This document shows positions 47,219-60,571 of a DNA stretch of 64,000 nucleotides, one piece after another. The stretch's first letter is position 1. Each line of letters begins with the position of its first letter. The notes under the pieces are model-generated. The model saw only the letters and a list, made by a program, of their open reading frames with translations. It was not told the origin of the DNA and searched no databases. Position numbers and translations under genes: made by a program. The stretch comes from Gossypium raimondii (taxonomy: Eukaryota > Streptophyta > Magnoliopsida > Malvales > Malvaceae): contig NC_068569.1 of the NCBI RefSeq assembly GCF_025698545.1, positions 14,632,001-14,696,000 on the forward strand, in the 5' to 3' direction.

Positions 47219-47974
47219 GTTCGTGCTTTTGATTCCCTTGTTATTTTTCTTCTTGGTTCTTAGATTTGGACTTAACCCTTTTAGCCCTGTCGTTTTTGAA
47301 GGATTTGATTTAATGCGCATTTTCATGATAATTCTTTCTCTTGGTTTATTTTTATCTTATTTGATTAGTTCTAGGTTCTTCTATATGGCGATTGCTATGT
47401 GATTGTTGATTGTTGATGGGATCATCGGTTCTGATTTGTTGCATTTGGCATTACACTGAGCAATTTTCTTTTTCCCTTTCTATTAAAAAGACAATCAAAT
47501 CAATGTTGGTTATTATATTGGTTGTACAAAGATGTACCTTAAAATTATAGGAACCTTGACTTTTGCTAACCATTGCAAAAGCAATTGTTTCTTGTAAGTT
47601 GTAATGCATTTGCTTGAGGTAAAGTATATTGCTAATGCTCAAATGGATTGATAGATGAAGTTCCAAAGTTGCAACAAAGCTGTTAGTGTAATGCAGATAC
47701 AGTCCTTAGAGCATTTATTTTTTAAGAGATGTTATAATTTTGTTTTATTCCATTCTCCTTATTTGTCTTGCTAGACAACTAAATATTTTTCATTTGATAG
47801 TTAGAGAATAAACTAGACAAATAACTGTCTTCTGATCTTGGGCGGTGATTTATTATGATAGCAACAATTTTTGGAACTTGGTACATTTTGGCTGATGATA
47901 GTTACCTTAGGAATTTGAATTAGGGAAAAATAAGGATGGAAATAGAAGTATTACTTTTTCTTTTGCTGTTCTAG
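47219..47974 (+). other. Likely 5' UTR intron of the BAG6-like gene
   Basis: A TTAG|GTTCGT donor at 47218/47219 and a TTGCTGTTCTAG acceptor at 47974 would bring a GC-richer leader (about 47100-47218) next to the ATG context at 47998. No coding frame fits the leader. The borders are inferred from splice signals only. Confidence 0.5.
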
Positions 47975-47997
47975 GTGATAGAAGCTGTTGAAGTGCT

Positions 47998-50900
47998 ATG
48001 GCAGATCAGCACTCTAATGAGGGTCTGATTACTGGCAATGTTTCTGGGGAATCTTCGAATGCACTAATAGAGCTCAGGGTCAAGACTCTGGATTCACAGA
48101 TATGTAGTCTTCATGTTGAAAAAAATGTAAGCGCTTGCTTTCTAGCTTACGCATTCTCAATATTTTCCTGCAATTCAGTGCAGCCTTAATTTTTAAGAAA
48201 CATGTGCCTCATCCAACTTTTAGCTGATGACTTGTTACTTGGATGTATTCAGACATCAGTCTCTTTGTTCAAGGAGAGAATAGCTAATGCAATTGGTGTT
48301 CCAGTTGGTCAGCAGCGGCTGATTTTTAGGGGAAAGGTCTTAAAGGATGATCATCTCCTTTCTGGATATCATATCCTATTATTTATGTTGTTAGAGAATT
48401 TCATTGTTGCAAGTTAATCAGATTTATTTTAAATTAAAAGTTTTCAATCTGCAGTTCACTGCTGGACCTTCTTAGATGCCATGTTATTGAACAGTTTAAT
48501 CCGAACTCTGTAATTTGAAGCATGAGTGGTGCGTGTATTTATAGCATTACTAGGATTGTAGAATAGTTCTATATTCAGATTGGTTTTATTCCTAACAAAA
48601 TATGTAGACAGCTATTGGTGGTAGCTGCTTATGCAAATTGACCCATTACGTTTACAAGCAGCGAGTCTAAGCAGCGGTTTTCTTTTCCCTTGTTTTCTCT
48701 TGCTATCTCTTTCATATTTTTGGTTAGTAGTTATACCATATGTTCTTATACTATCAACCATGCAAAACTTGGGCAACTCTACATCATATTATCATTCCAA
48801 ATTGATTACAAAGTAAATAGCATCAAGCGATCAACTATTCTATTTCCTAGTCAGTTCATGTTTATTGATGCCAGAATTGAAAATAATCATTTACCCAAAT
48901 ATTGGATGTGACCTTTGTGGTAAAGCAATACCTTGTACTTAATGGGAGATTTGGTAGCTGGTCAGTAATTATAGTTATTGAAAAAGAGAAATCAAGATAT
49001 GAGTATCACAACATCAAGTGCAAGTTTGCAACTCTGTCTAAGTTGTGGTTCACTTTGTGCCTTAAAATCCTTCACTGGTTTTAGATGTTGAGAATGGTGA
49101 TACATTGCACTTAGTTGAAAGACAGCCAACACAATCACAACCTTTGTCTGAAACAAGTTCAGGAGATACAAATGGAAATAACAGTAATGAAGGTATTGAT
49201 ATTTACATTGGTGCTTGTCTGGTCTGTGAAGTTCAGAGCATTTTACTAAAAGCTGCGGCTATCAAGATTTAATTGAAAAATGAATTGGCAGGAAATGATG
49301 CCAGTGCAGGCATTCCTCATAATCGTGTTGGGCAGATCTTGCACAGTGTGGTTCTTGGGACCTTTAATGTTGGAGATCAAGGTGAAGGCATTATTCCAGA
49401 CCTTACTAGGGTGAGTATTTTCTTTATTTTATTTTATTTGTGGAGCATTTCAGTTCAGGTCAAGTGTGTTTCATTCTTTAATTGACATGTGAAATCAGTG
49501 ATATTCTTTATTACTTGACTTATAGGTTATTGGGGCTGTTTTAAATTCTTTTGGAGTTGGAAGCCAGCCTTCTGCTACTAGTACCACCAGGCAGTCTTCA
49601 ACCTCTGTGAGTAATGCTTGATTTCAACATTTGACATTGGGTGGCTTAGAAAAGGCATGATTGCCTTTCACTCAGTGCATATTTCCCCATCTCCTTCCTG
49701 TTTTCACAATTGCTTCAGCTTGAAGAATATCAATTTTAAAAAAAAAAAATTTTACTATTAACTCTAAAGTACATGCTAATGATTCAGATGTTGCTTGAGG
49801 GAAACTAGAAAAGAATGTAATGGTTTTGTAGGGTTTAAGCAATTATTGATATTACTTCCGGTTTCTTAAGTGGAGAATTATATAGAATGTTCAAAGTAAT
49901 TAAATAATCTGTAAATACTGCTTAAATAAAGCTCTCTTTCAGGCTCCTCAAGGAATTTCAACAGATGGAGTGCGTGGTGGTGGGCCTGGTGGTGAGAACC
50001 AAGCAGGAATTCAGACACAGTCTCCCCAATCATTTCCAGCCGCTACTCAATTCATTCCTGTTCCTCTTACTGCTGCACCAATACCCGTTCCTTCACTTAA
50101 TTCGGTTGTACAAATGAACTATTCATTTTTCTAGCAGATTATACTCTGGTTGTTATCTAATCCCATAATTTCCTTTTTCTCCAGCCAATTCCTGATTCTT
50201 TAAATACGCTCTCAGAGTTTATGAACCACATGGAAGCACATTCTCCAAATGGTGATATTTTAAAAGGCATTAACTCACAGATCTTTTCTGAAAAATAGTT
50301 ATAGTAAATAACTGCTGCTGCATTATGTAGGTTATCAACCGCACACTTCTGTGACTAACAGAAGAGAGCAACCAAGGGTAGCATTACCATCGGATGCACG
50401 GGGTTTTCCGACACCTGAAGCATTGAGCATTGTAATGCGACATGTAGAACAGCTTCTCAGCAGTCATGCTATTGCTGCGTTGTCTGTAAGTATTACGCCT
50501 TATGGTTTCTAAGTTAACTATTTTCCGGAATGTTTGAAGCTTTTTATTGGTAATGTTTTTGAAAATGATGTTGGGATTGATGTGTTATCTTGGAGACTAG
50601 TTTCTATATATAATTTTATATCCTTATATCCATTTTCCATTGAAACCTATGTCAATTCTCTTTCACATGTTCTCATTTGATTTCCCAATTTGCCTCACTT
50701 GGTCCAAGAACCCGGGAGAAAGAGGTTATCGAATTCTTAATTGCCATGTACTTTCTCATGTCTGGAGCAATTTGCTTGATTTATGATATATAACATTTTA
50801 AGACATGTAAAATCATGGCATTCTCTGCGGAAAACTTTTGCATGTTGTAACGTTCATGATTACATGTAAGATTGTTGCAACTAAGTTTGCAATATAAGGT

Positions 50901-53900
50901 CTTTTGGCTTTGATGCAGGTAAATTATGAAGTGGAAAATGTGTATAACTGACACTGAGGATTCTTTACACTGAATCTTTCACATACCTTTTCTTTTTCCT
51001 GTCAAGTTTGAAATGTTTAACATCTGATAATATGCATCTTTAATTTGCTACAACTTTTGTAGCATATTGCAGGACGTTTAGAGCAAGAGAGGAATTCTAC
51101 TGATCCTGCACTGAGGGGGCAAATTCAAACAGAGTCTGCGCAAGTAGGTCTTACAATGCAGCATTTAGGTGCCCTTCTTTTAGAGCTTGGTCGAACCATA
51201 TTGATGCTGCGTATGGGGCATTCTCCTGTATGTAATCACTTGCATTATTATCTCCATTAAAATGGTAACATGTCACTAAAATGTTTTATGCAATTTATAG
51301 GCGGAATCTTCAGTCAACGCTGGACCAGCAGTATATATATCTCCTTCTGGGCCAAATCCTATTATGGTTCAGGTTTGCTAAAAATTTATTGGCATTGTGT
51401 CGATTTTGTCAAATAACTGCAACTCTGAGCAATGCAATCAAGCATTGCAGATACTTTCATGTTGTTTAATCCTGTTAATTTAAGTGTTTGAACTCTCTTT
51501 GGGATCCTGCTAATCATGCAAGCATTGATTTGTGGTTTTGCAGCCTTTTCCCCTTCAAACCAGCTCCCTCTTAAGTAGTTCCAATTCTCCACCAAATTCT
51601 CTTAATATAAGTCCGGCTGGGATTGGAAACACTCCAAGGAACATTAATATCCATATACATGCTGGTGGGTAATATCTGCTTCAACTCAGACTGTAATGTT
51701 CTTTAAACTGAAGCAAAGTGACTTCTGTTGTTTAATAATTACCATTATTATCAGGCACCGCACCGGCTCCTATGGTTTCAGCAGTTGGTAATCGAACAGG
51801 CAATGGGGGAGGGGTGCAAGGGGAACATGGTAATAATGCTGGTCCTGATCCAATGCGGGTTCTTCCTGTGCGAAATGTTATTGCTGCTGCTCACCCTGCA
51901 CATTCCACTGGTGCAATGTCCGGTGTAGCACAATCTGCACCCACAGATTCATCTCTATCCTCTGCTCTTGCCGAAGTCACTTCAAGAATTCGAGACCTTG
52001 TTAGTAATATGCAGGGGCAGAACCAGGGTGCATCAGGTAGCTGGCTATTAATTGTTTTTAGATACTAATAACTACAATGTTACTTGTTCATATGGTATGT
52101 TAGTAACATGCAGGGAGAGAACTGGTTTGCATCTGATAGCTGGCACTGAATGGTTTTGGGATGCAAACAATGACAGGATGCAAACAATGACAATGTTACT
52201 TATTCATATGGTATCTTTTCGTTTTTAGGGTAAAAGCAAAATCTGATGTGGATATATTGTATCTGGTGCAGGTGATGATGCTGGAACTGGACAGCCTGAT
52301 AATATGGCTGCTAGTGGAGCAGGGGATTCTAGCGTTGCATTACTAGCAGATCTTCATGCAACTGAAGAACAGGTGTGCTTTGTTCACAATAAAATAAAAT
52401 GACCTTATTTGCAGCCATCTGTTTAGTACTCTAACCAGTACTCTGTTACTATTAATGATCAGTCACAACCTCAACTTGCTGAACATAGTAACAATACTAC
52501 TGAGAGTGGTAAGAGTTCAAAGGATGTATCCACTGGCACAGTTGGATGCCCTCCAAGTTCAAGTGGAGAATTCTTGGTAAAGTCAGAAGACCCTTCAGCA
52601 AGTGTCCAGAAATCCACCGAGGAAAATGCCAAACCTGTTCCACTTGGATTGGGGTTGGGAGGATTGGGGCGTAAGGTGTGATGTCATTTCTTACTTCATT
52701 CTAAATTATTTATGTTACTACCATCAAAAGTGATAACATGGTATCATTGTGGTCAGAGACGGGTCAACCGGGCAAAATCATCTCTCAGTACTAGAGATAC
52801 TGGAACAACTAGCTCTTCTCTTGATGAGAGCTTGAGTGCTAGAACGACTGGCCAAAAGATTTTGCAGTCACTTGCATCTCAGAGCTCTTCTATGAATAGG
52901 GTGGAAGATGATTCTTTGTCGAGTAATCCTGGCATTCAGAGTAATAGATCGTCAGGAGTGCAAAGTTCTGATGATCAATTAGATGTTGCTAATGCTGTCT
53001 CTCAAGTTCTTCAAAGCCCTGCAATAAATGGCTTATTGGCTGGGGTTTCTGAGCAGACTGGTGTCGGTTCACCAGATGTTTTTAGGAATATGCTGCGGCA
53101 ACTTACTCAAAGTCCACAAATCATGAACACTGTCAATCAAATAGCCCAGCAGGTTGATAGCCAGGATATTGGAAACATGTTTTCTGGATTGGGAGGAGGA
53201 CAAGGTGGTGGAGTTGATCTGTCAAGCATGGTCCAACAAATGATGCCTATTGCTTCTCAGGCCCTTGGTCAAGGGGCATCTGCACCTCCGCCATTCCATG
53301 CTGTAGAACCTAAACAGCAGGTCCATCATGATGGAAGGAGGTCTAATGCAGCTGATAAACCTTGTGATAGTGATTTTCAGGTTTTTCTTAATTGAATTTC
53401 CTGTTTTATTTTTAGCAACTAACAGTTAATTAGTGTGTAATTAGTAAGAGATGCTGACATGGTGGCTATTGTATCTGGTATTTCTTCTAGGATAACATTC
53501 AACAAACAGCTCAGAGGATTGAGCAATTAAATTCGCCCTTTGATGTCTTCCATGCAGTTGCTGAAATTGCATTTCAGGTATATGGCATTGACAATGGGAG
53601 GAATACTGAAGAATTTCTGAGTGAGTTGTGTGGTGATGAGAGTCTTGCTGAGGTAGGTTCTGTGGTTGTGCGACCTTTCATACTAGTCTTTAACGTCTAA
53701 TAGTGTTTCCTAGCAGTTAAAAGCGCTTGCGGTTAAAAAAATGCTTCCATAATGGGGAGAAGGAAAAAGGACTAAGACAATGTTGTCCATTTAGTCTGCC
53801 TAATGTTTCTTGGTGATTATTGGCTTGGAACTCATTGTGTTTTCTGACTCGTCCAGGAATACATAGAGATGCTACGGCAGGACATTCGTCAAAGGTTTCA

Positions 53901-53928
53901 GGATAAATGTGAGGAGGATCAGTGCTAG
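47998..53928 (+). CDS. BAG6-like large ubiquitin-like-domain protein, 916 aa, 17 coding exons
   Basis: Animal BAG6 is a ubiquitin-like chaperone holdase for membrane-protein targeting and degradation; the plant relatives are less studied. Coding exons: 47998-48126, 48253-48370, 49085-49192, 49292-49410, 49526-49606, 49943-50104, 50185-50251, 50331-50485, 51063-51227, 51301-51372, 51544-51664, 51755-52036, 52272-52372, 52463-52675, 52757-53380, 53491-53652 and 53857-53928. All phases agree. Residues about 22-96 form the ubiquitin-like domain (LFKERIANAIGVPVGQQRLI, then FRGKVLKDDHLLSGYHVENG and DTLHLVERQP). The long middle is rich in Ser, Gln, Gly and Pro. Conserved patches are LEQERNS to LGRTILMLRMGHSP, the helix around PQIMNTVNQIAQQVDSQD, and the end FDVFHAVAEIAFQVYG. 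Intron 2 is a U12-type AT-AG intron. Layout resembles Arabidopsis At5g42220 as I recall it. Confidence 0.93.
48371..49084 (+). other. U12-type AT-AG intron in the BAG6-like gene
   Basis: The intron starts ATATCCTATT, close to the U12 donor consensus ATATCCTT, directly after exon base 48370, and ends GGTTTTAG at 49084. TCCTTCAC, a near match to the U12 branch consensus TCCTTAAC, lies about 10 bases before the AG. Joining TAT C to AT GTT GAG restores the universal ubiquitin-fold phrase YHVENGDTLHLV. No GT donor in the right phase exists nearby. Confidence 0.88.
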
Positions 53929-54999
53929 CTCTTCTTCATTACGGAAGTTCGAATATAATTTGTTAGGTCTGCCTCTAATTACCTCCTCTCGTACTAGTGG
54001 GGGTGGGGTGTCATTTTTTCTATGGCTCGTAGTCAAGAATCCATGTACAAACCTAGGCTTCTCTTGCAGGGGCTTGTTTCGTATGCTCTTTAAGTTAACA
54101 TTTGATCTGTTTGTTTCAAATGTTTTTCTTGTTAAATTGCGCATCAAATTGAATGTCATGATAACAGCATCTGTTTCCCTTCAAGTGGTATAATTTTCAG
54201 TCGTTTATTCTTCCTTTTAGGGTGGGTTGTTCTTTGAATTAACTACTCATCTTCTACGTCGGGGCCAAACAGCCCTAGTGATCTATTTACAAGTTATTCA
54301 ATAATGATTGAATTGGAAGACATAGAAAATGAACTGGAAAGATTAATAAGTACAAATAAATAGTAATAATTATACAAATATAGGTCAATTTTTTTAAAAA
54401 GGGTTTTGAAATATTAATGAGCTTCTCAATAAATTAAGGTTTTGTATTTAACTTGAGTGTATTAAAATAATAGAAATGTTTCGCGGAGATGAACCCGCAT
54501 CAACCTACTACAAAATAAACATTCATATCCAAACACTTAAATAGCATTGGTGGTAATAAATAGCAATAAAATCACTCAATGTAAGAAAATTAGACTTGTA
54601 TGAAATAGAATAATTATTTAGCAAAATGTACCGATAATAATGACTTCAAAGTCGGCATCTAGGGTAATTGATTTTATTATTAAATTATGATGACCAGTTA
54701 TGGTGTTCTTCTATTTTTGGTCAAAGCATACAAGTTTTAGAATTCAACTAAAACATATAATTATATCACAAATAATCTTTCATAATTATATCAAAACTTT
54801 AATACGAAGAAATTAATAAAATCAAATCTTACTTTGGAACCTATTAACATTATATTTAAATTGAAAAAAAGTAAAATTTGTTTTCTTGGATCAGATTCAG
54901 CTTTAATGCTTTATTTTTACCGGGTTTCATTTCTGTCTTGAACCCCACACTCGTGAATTCTTCACCTCAGACGCAGTTCTCTTGAAACATCCGTCATTT
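53929..54999. other. Intergenic region between BAG6-like and CTU1
   Basis: 3' UTR of the BAG6-like gene, then AT-rich spacer and the CTU1 promoter. No other feature is supported. Confidence 0.45.
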
Positions 55000-57406
55000 A
55001 TGGAAGCCGATTCAAAGCCAAAGAAATCCGGAGCTCGACTGTGTTGCGTTTGTAACCAGAACAGGGCTGCCCTCAAAAGACCCAAAACCCTAGAGCAGGT
55101 ATTGTCTTCAACTTCCCCATCCGTATGCTACTTATTCATTTCAAACATGCATCAAATTCCACTGTTCAAGATATGCAGGGTTTCATTTATTTCATTGTTC
55201 AAATTCCACTGTTCATTTCAAACATGATCACTTTCGTTTATTTCATTGTCTTCTATTTTCTTGGATGCTGAAATTATGCAATGGTTAAAGATATGCAGGG
55301 AGTGTTTTTACGCGGTGTTTGAGGAGGAGATTCACCAGGTAATTTTGGAGAACCAGCTGTTCAAGCCTGGTGAGCGTATTGCTATCGGTGCCTCCGGGGG
55401 GAAAGGTTAATCTCTTTATATAAGCTGATATAAGCACCATTCACTATCATAGCAACAAGTTCTTATTTTTTTATCCTTCTTGGCCTTCTAATAATATCTA
55501 CTGCTGGGGTTGTCGCAGATTCCACTGTCCTTGCTTATGTGTTATCGGAACTGAATCGACGACATAACTATGGCCTTGATCTTTTTCTTTTATCCGTTGA
55601 TGAGGGCATAACAGGGTACAGGGATGACTCACTTGAAACTGTCAAAAGAAATGAACTTCAGGTCAGTTTTGTCTATCTTGTTGAGTTTAATTCCAAAAAA
55701 CACATTCTTGTTGCTTCAAAAGTAGATACATTTTTTTTTTCTTGATGCTTCCCTGATAACTGTTTCAAGCTGTTTGCTTTGATTGGTTTGAAGTTTTTGA
55801 TGTATGGTTCTTCTTCTTGTCTGTTATGCAGTATGGGCTGCCCTTAAAAATTGTTTCCTACAAGGATTTGTATGGATGGACAATGGATGAAATAGTAAAG
55901 ATGATTGGCTTAAAAAATAACTGCACATTTTGTGGTGTTTTCCGCCGTCAGGTATATGAGTTGCCAGTTTCGTTATTTCTGCTGATTCTGATAGGCTGTA
56001 GGTGTGTACTAATGAAACTACATGATTAGACCTTCACATCTGAATTTTAAGATGGGTCCTTCTTCCCCAATAACTTGTTCATGAACTTGGTCCTATTAGC
56101 AAATTTATATACAACCAAGTCCAACTCCAATTAGGGGTTTTTATCTTCTGTCTTTCTAGCACTTTGCATTGTTGTTGTGGTTGAGGATGGAATGACTTGT
56201 TTGACTTTGTTTTTGTTAAAGGCCCTTGATCGAGGTGCTGCATTGCTGAAAGTTGACAAGGTTGCTACAGGACATAATGCAGATGATATTGCTGAAACTG
56301 TCCTTTTGAACATATTACGAGGTGATATTGCTAGGTAATGTATTGGCTGTTCTTTTTGTTTCCTTTTGACTCAATCGATTGTTTATCTGAGATAATTGCT
56401 TTTACTCATGTAGACTGAGTAGATGCACTTCAATTATAACTGGGGAAGATGGACCGATTCCCAGATGCAAACCTTTTAAATATACCTATGAGAAGGAGAT
56501 CGTGATATATCCTTGAAATGCTTGTTGTTCTGGTAGTTTCAATAGTGAATTTATTAATATTCGTTTCTCATTATGGCTTATGCTTGGTTGCCAAAACCTT
56601 AACAAGTTCTCCACGTATGCTTATTTCAAGAAGCTGGACTACTTCTCCACCGAATGTAATTGTTTTTTACCGTTTCTTTTTGTGCCTTCGGATTATGATT
56701 GTTTGAGTTTTCAACTTCTTTGTTAAGGTTTATATTTAGATGGCATTGCATATCCCATAATATTGCACTGACCAATGGTTGGTATTGTTCAAATATCAGG
56801 CATTTATTCTCCAAATGCATATCGTGGGTTTGCTCGTGAATTCATAAAAGATTTGGAGAGAATCAGGTTCATACCTTTGTGTTCCTGCTCTAGTCTCACA
56901 TCTGTTAAGTTTGAAAATTTTGTAGTTGAGTAGTGATTACATTTGTGGCTTACAATTGCAGGCCCAGGGCTATACTTGACATCATTAAATCAGGTGAGGA
57001 TTTTCGAATTTCCACTACAACCAAAATGCCTGAGCAGGGAACCTGTGAACGATGTGGTTATATTTCTAGCCAGGTGACAGATGCTTTTACCTTGCCTGAC
57101 ACCTTATAATTGTTTAAACTTTAGCATGCATTTGATATGCCTTATTTATGATAAAGTTCTGCCTTGTACTGGAGTGGTTTAAGCACTGATAGCTGTCTGC
57201 AGTATAGTTAAAACTGATCTGATCTTATACATGGTATACAGAAATGGTGCAAAGCTTGTGTCTTGCTGGAGGGGCTGAATCGAGGTTTACCAAAGCTTGG
57301 CATTGGTCGTAATCAAGGCCTAAACAGTGATGGTAAGAAAGATAGAAAAAGAGATAGCAGAACACCAAGTATTGAGAGCAAGCAATGTGGAAGTTTGGAA
57401 TTCTGA
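55000..57406 (+). CDS. CTU1: Cytoplasmic tRNA 2-thiolation protein 1 (CTU1/NCS6), 355 aa, ten exons
   Basis: CTU1 with CTU2 thiolates the wobble uridine (mcm5s2U34) of Lys, Glu and Gln tRNAs, using sulfur from URM1. Exons: 55000-55098, 55291-55405, 55519-55661, 55832-55951, 56222-56334, 56414-56506, 56615-56655, 56800-56866, 56962-57073 and 57242-57406. The total of 355 aa equals the length I recall for the Arabidopsis protein. Amino-terminal zinc-type cysteines (LCCVCNQNR, then ICRECF) precede the ATP-pyrophosphatase PP-loop SGGKDS (68-73). Central cysteines are [10 protein letters not shown] (Cys150, Cys153), then [19 protein letters not shown]. Carboxyl cysteines 292, 295, 304 and 307 (CERCGY, KWCKAC) complete a second zinc site. 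The start is the first ATG in frame before the cysteine motif. Intron 6 is U12-type AT-AC. Confidence 0.97.
56507..56614 (+). other. U12-type AT-AC intron in CTU1
   Basis: This 108-base intron begins ATATCCTTGA (perfect ATATCCTT core) and ends TTCTCCAC. CCTTAAC, the U12 branch-point core, occurs 11 bases before the terminal AC. Joining GTG AT to G TAT GCT gives [16 protein letters not shown], the conserved CTU1 sequence. Without this splice the frame would stop at the TGA just inside the intron. Confidence 0.95.
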
Positions 57407-60350
57407 TCCAGAGTTTTAGATTGCTTATGGAATTATCAAATTGTTGTTTGATTGGCCACCCAAGATCTCATATCTTCTCTTTTTAGAGCTTCCTAATGAA
57501 TAGTTAGGCAAACAAAAGCAGTTAATCGCACTGTTTGAGCTATTAGAACTAATCATGGAATAGGGAGATATTGTGTTCAATCATTTTTGGGATGAGCAAC
57601 AGAGGATCGGTTAATAATTATATTTAGTATATAAGCTAAGATCTCACCGGGGTCTAATTTAATTTTTGTTGCTTTCAAATTTCTAAAACATGGACAGTTG
57701 CAATATTCTTGGATTAACTTTGAATTATACTTTTGTCAATGCCTTTCAGCTAAAATCTCAAATGGTATGGTAATACAGGAAGAATCAGTGCAAGAGGGCC
57801 GGTTGTTTTGCACAAACCAAGTCAACCCAGAGGATCAATTTTTTGGTTTCTACATTATAAGAAATAAAAAATTGAAAGGAAAAGAAAAAAAAATAAGAAG
57901 ATACAAAAGGTAACTTTTGAAATGCATAATTCTCAAATTCCATACGTTCATTTCTCATATTTTCTTTTATCATATAGAAGATTTATTTTTATACGTTAAG
58001 ATAGAAAATGGTTATTCTTTTGTTTTCTCTATTCTCATTTTTTTTCTTATTAAGTATGCTTAAAATTTACCAATAAATAGTTAGGTACAATGGTAATATA
58101 CATTACATTTTAAGGGAGTTTACAAATTCAAACTTTAGAGACAACATTGTTAAAAAGAACAATTACGAATCTTGAATATAGGATGTAAAAGGACATGCAG
58201 CGTATATAAAAAAATACTCTCAAAATTTATCTTCTTTTTTTTGTACTTTTCATTTAACTAAGCAAACACCTTTAGAATGTATTTTGACAAAAGATCTAAG
58301 GACAATTTTATTTGAATTAAGATATTTAAAATTCTAAAATTAATTTACTTAACTGAAAAATTAATAGACTTTCTAAATTGGTAAGGATTTTCGAGAGGAG
58401 ATTTGCATAGTTTTTTTTTTTTTTAATTTTCAAATTCCACTTAAAAGAATTGTTTTCCAAAAATCTTCTTAAATTTATTTCATTTGGTACATGTGGTACC
58501 GCTATTAAAAAATTCCTATCATTTAAAAATTCTTCAAAATTTTAGAATCCTCTGAGCAAAAACACATAGTTGTTTGATGTCAGTTAAATAGGTGAAAGGA
58601 GAATAGTTTCACAGAGAAGTAGGCTTGTGTTAAGGTACTAGCGTAATTGCTAGTGTTTGAGGTACTACTAGTAAAGGCCAGAAGATTGAAACGTGGAGCA
58701 GAATAGCAAATCATAACATACGGTCGAAATGAAGACAATAAAGGATTAACTTTCCAGAACATGACAATAAAATGGCCACTAATGCCGGGTTGATTGGGCC
58801 CACTCTATCTCAACAAATATATCATTAAAATAGTAATTATCTTATTTTGCATTTAAAAACGCGTAAACTGCTGCTTAATGTTAATTGATGATATAGGTGC
58901 TATTATCATCATTCATCCAATCCAACCAAGGTCTTGCAATTAGAGTTTGAGGGAATCAAAGCAAGCTTTTGAAAATTGCAATGATGGCACATGGCACATG
59001 GACCATGACTGACCTTTCGGACGTGGGGATAAGACGCTTGGAAATTTCACCACTATTCATTTATGCACGTTTTGCCAGCAATACCAGTATATATTTTTTT
59101 CTTGCAATTCCATGGTTTTGTGGCCCTTTTTTTCTAGGCTTATGTTGTGATTGAAGTGTCCCCACCCCCACCGAAATCGACCTATGGAAGATGCAACGAC
59201 TTTGAGATTCACATTAAGGTAAGAGATAAATCCAAATTAAAAAGCTCGACCATGCTGCTTCCAGTTCACCAAAGCAAGCCGCTATTGTGTAGCTCATTGT
59301 CCACAATTAAAGGGGAAACAAAAAGTAAAAAGTTTTGCCGGGATCTCTTTAAAGGTAAGTTTTGTTTGAAAGGTGCCGGCCGATCATTTTTGTTTAATCA
59401 AAATGCAAAAGTCTAATCTATTAGCGAGTAAAGCTGCTAAATTCAAACTGGTGCTGCACTGCTTGCGTTTACATAGTTAAACATTTGAATCTATCAAAGT
59501 TACCGTGTCACAGTTAAGCTAGCTAGTGTCTGCCAGATATTATGGGAAACAAATAATTCCTCAATATCTATATTTTCAAAAGATTCGTTTAGCCGGTGAT
59601 TTATGGTAAGTAAATTAAGATTATAAATCTCAGTATCATTTTACTATTAATTTGATGAAGTTTTAAAAATACTAGTGTATTAAATATATTAATTACCTCA
59701 AAATTTTCATTTCTCATTGGCTGGTTGGCATCTCAGCACATGGTCCAAGGAATATGGATGCAAGAGTCAATATTAGTCGAGGCGGCAAAGCAGAAATAAA
59801 TTAATTGAAAACAAAGATGGAGATACAACTTTCTATTACGAATTGCATATATACATATTTTTTGGATAAATAATTATTTATTTATAATTTTAAAAATTTG
59901 TGATTAAAAAAAGGTTCTAAATATTACATTGGATTCTATTACTAGCAGCTCTGCCAAGATGAAGATTTGTACTTTTGTAGCAGTCCATCTCTAGCTCTTG
60001 CCAATACGTCTTGTTTCTTTTCGAATGCACATTTAAGCTGAAGCAAAGCAACGAAGTTGTTGGATTGGAACAAAAACAAGCAGTAAATTAAAAGAAGTGG
60101 AAAAGTAAAGTGACATCTTAAGAGGGAGGGGCCCTTGCCCTTGCCCTTGCCCTTTGCCTTTGCATGTTTAACAGCTTCACACTTCACATGCAATCCCTGT
60201 TTCGAAACAAAACAAAAGCACCACTCTAGGTCTTGGCCACCACCAATAAAATATTCTTCCAATTCTCCCATTTTTTGCAGCTACATAAACAACGAACCTA
60301 ACCCCATGTGGCAGACAAGCACGTACACTCACACTAGAAATTAGTCAGCT
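57407..60350. other. Intergenic region between CTU1 and SKS gene
   Basis: AT-rich spacer with scattered short frames of no family resemblance. A hexanucleotide run lies at about 60131-60165. Confidence 0.45.
60131..60165. repeat. CCCTTG hexanucleotide microsatellite
   Basis: About five tandem CCCTTG-type units (the last ones imperfect, CCTTTG), 410-440 bases upstream of the SKS ATG. Confidence 0.8.
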
Positions 60351-60571
60351 AATGGAAAGGACCCCATCACCGACACTTCATTTTCGCTCTTTCATTCCCT
60401 TTTAAGGGATTATTTAGTTTTACAGTTCAAGCCCATTCCATCTTCTTCACATAAATATTGTGCCATATCCCTCCCTATTCAACCAAATCGTCATTCACTC
60501 CCTACCCCTTTCTGTTAAAGTCTCACGTTCACTCTACAGTAAAGGGAATATCTCGTTTCCTTGCAAAAAAA

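Noticed and set aside
50105-50135. Read-through of BAG6-like exon 6 into VVQMNYSFF
   Set aside because: It reaches a stop at once; the GTTGTA donor at 50105 joins in phase to exon 7 (PIPDSLNTLSEFM).
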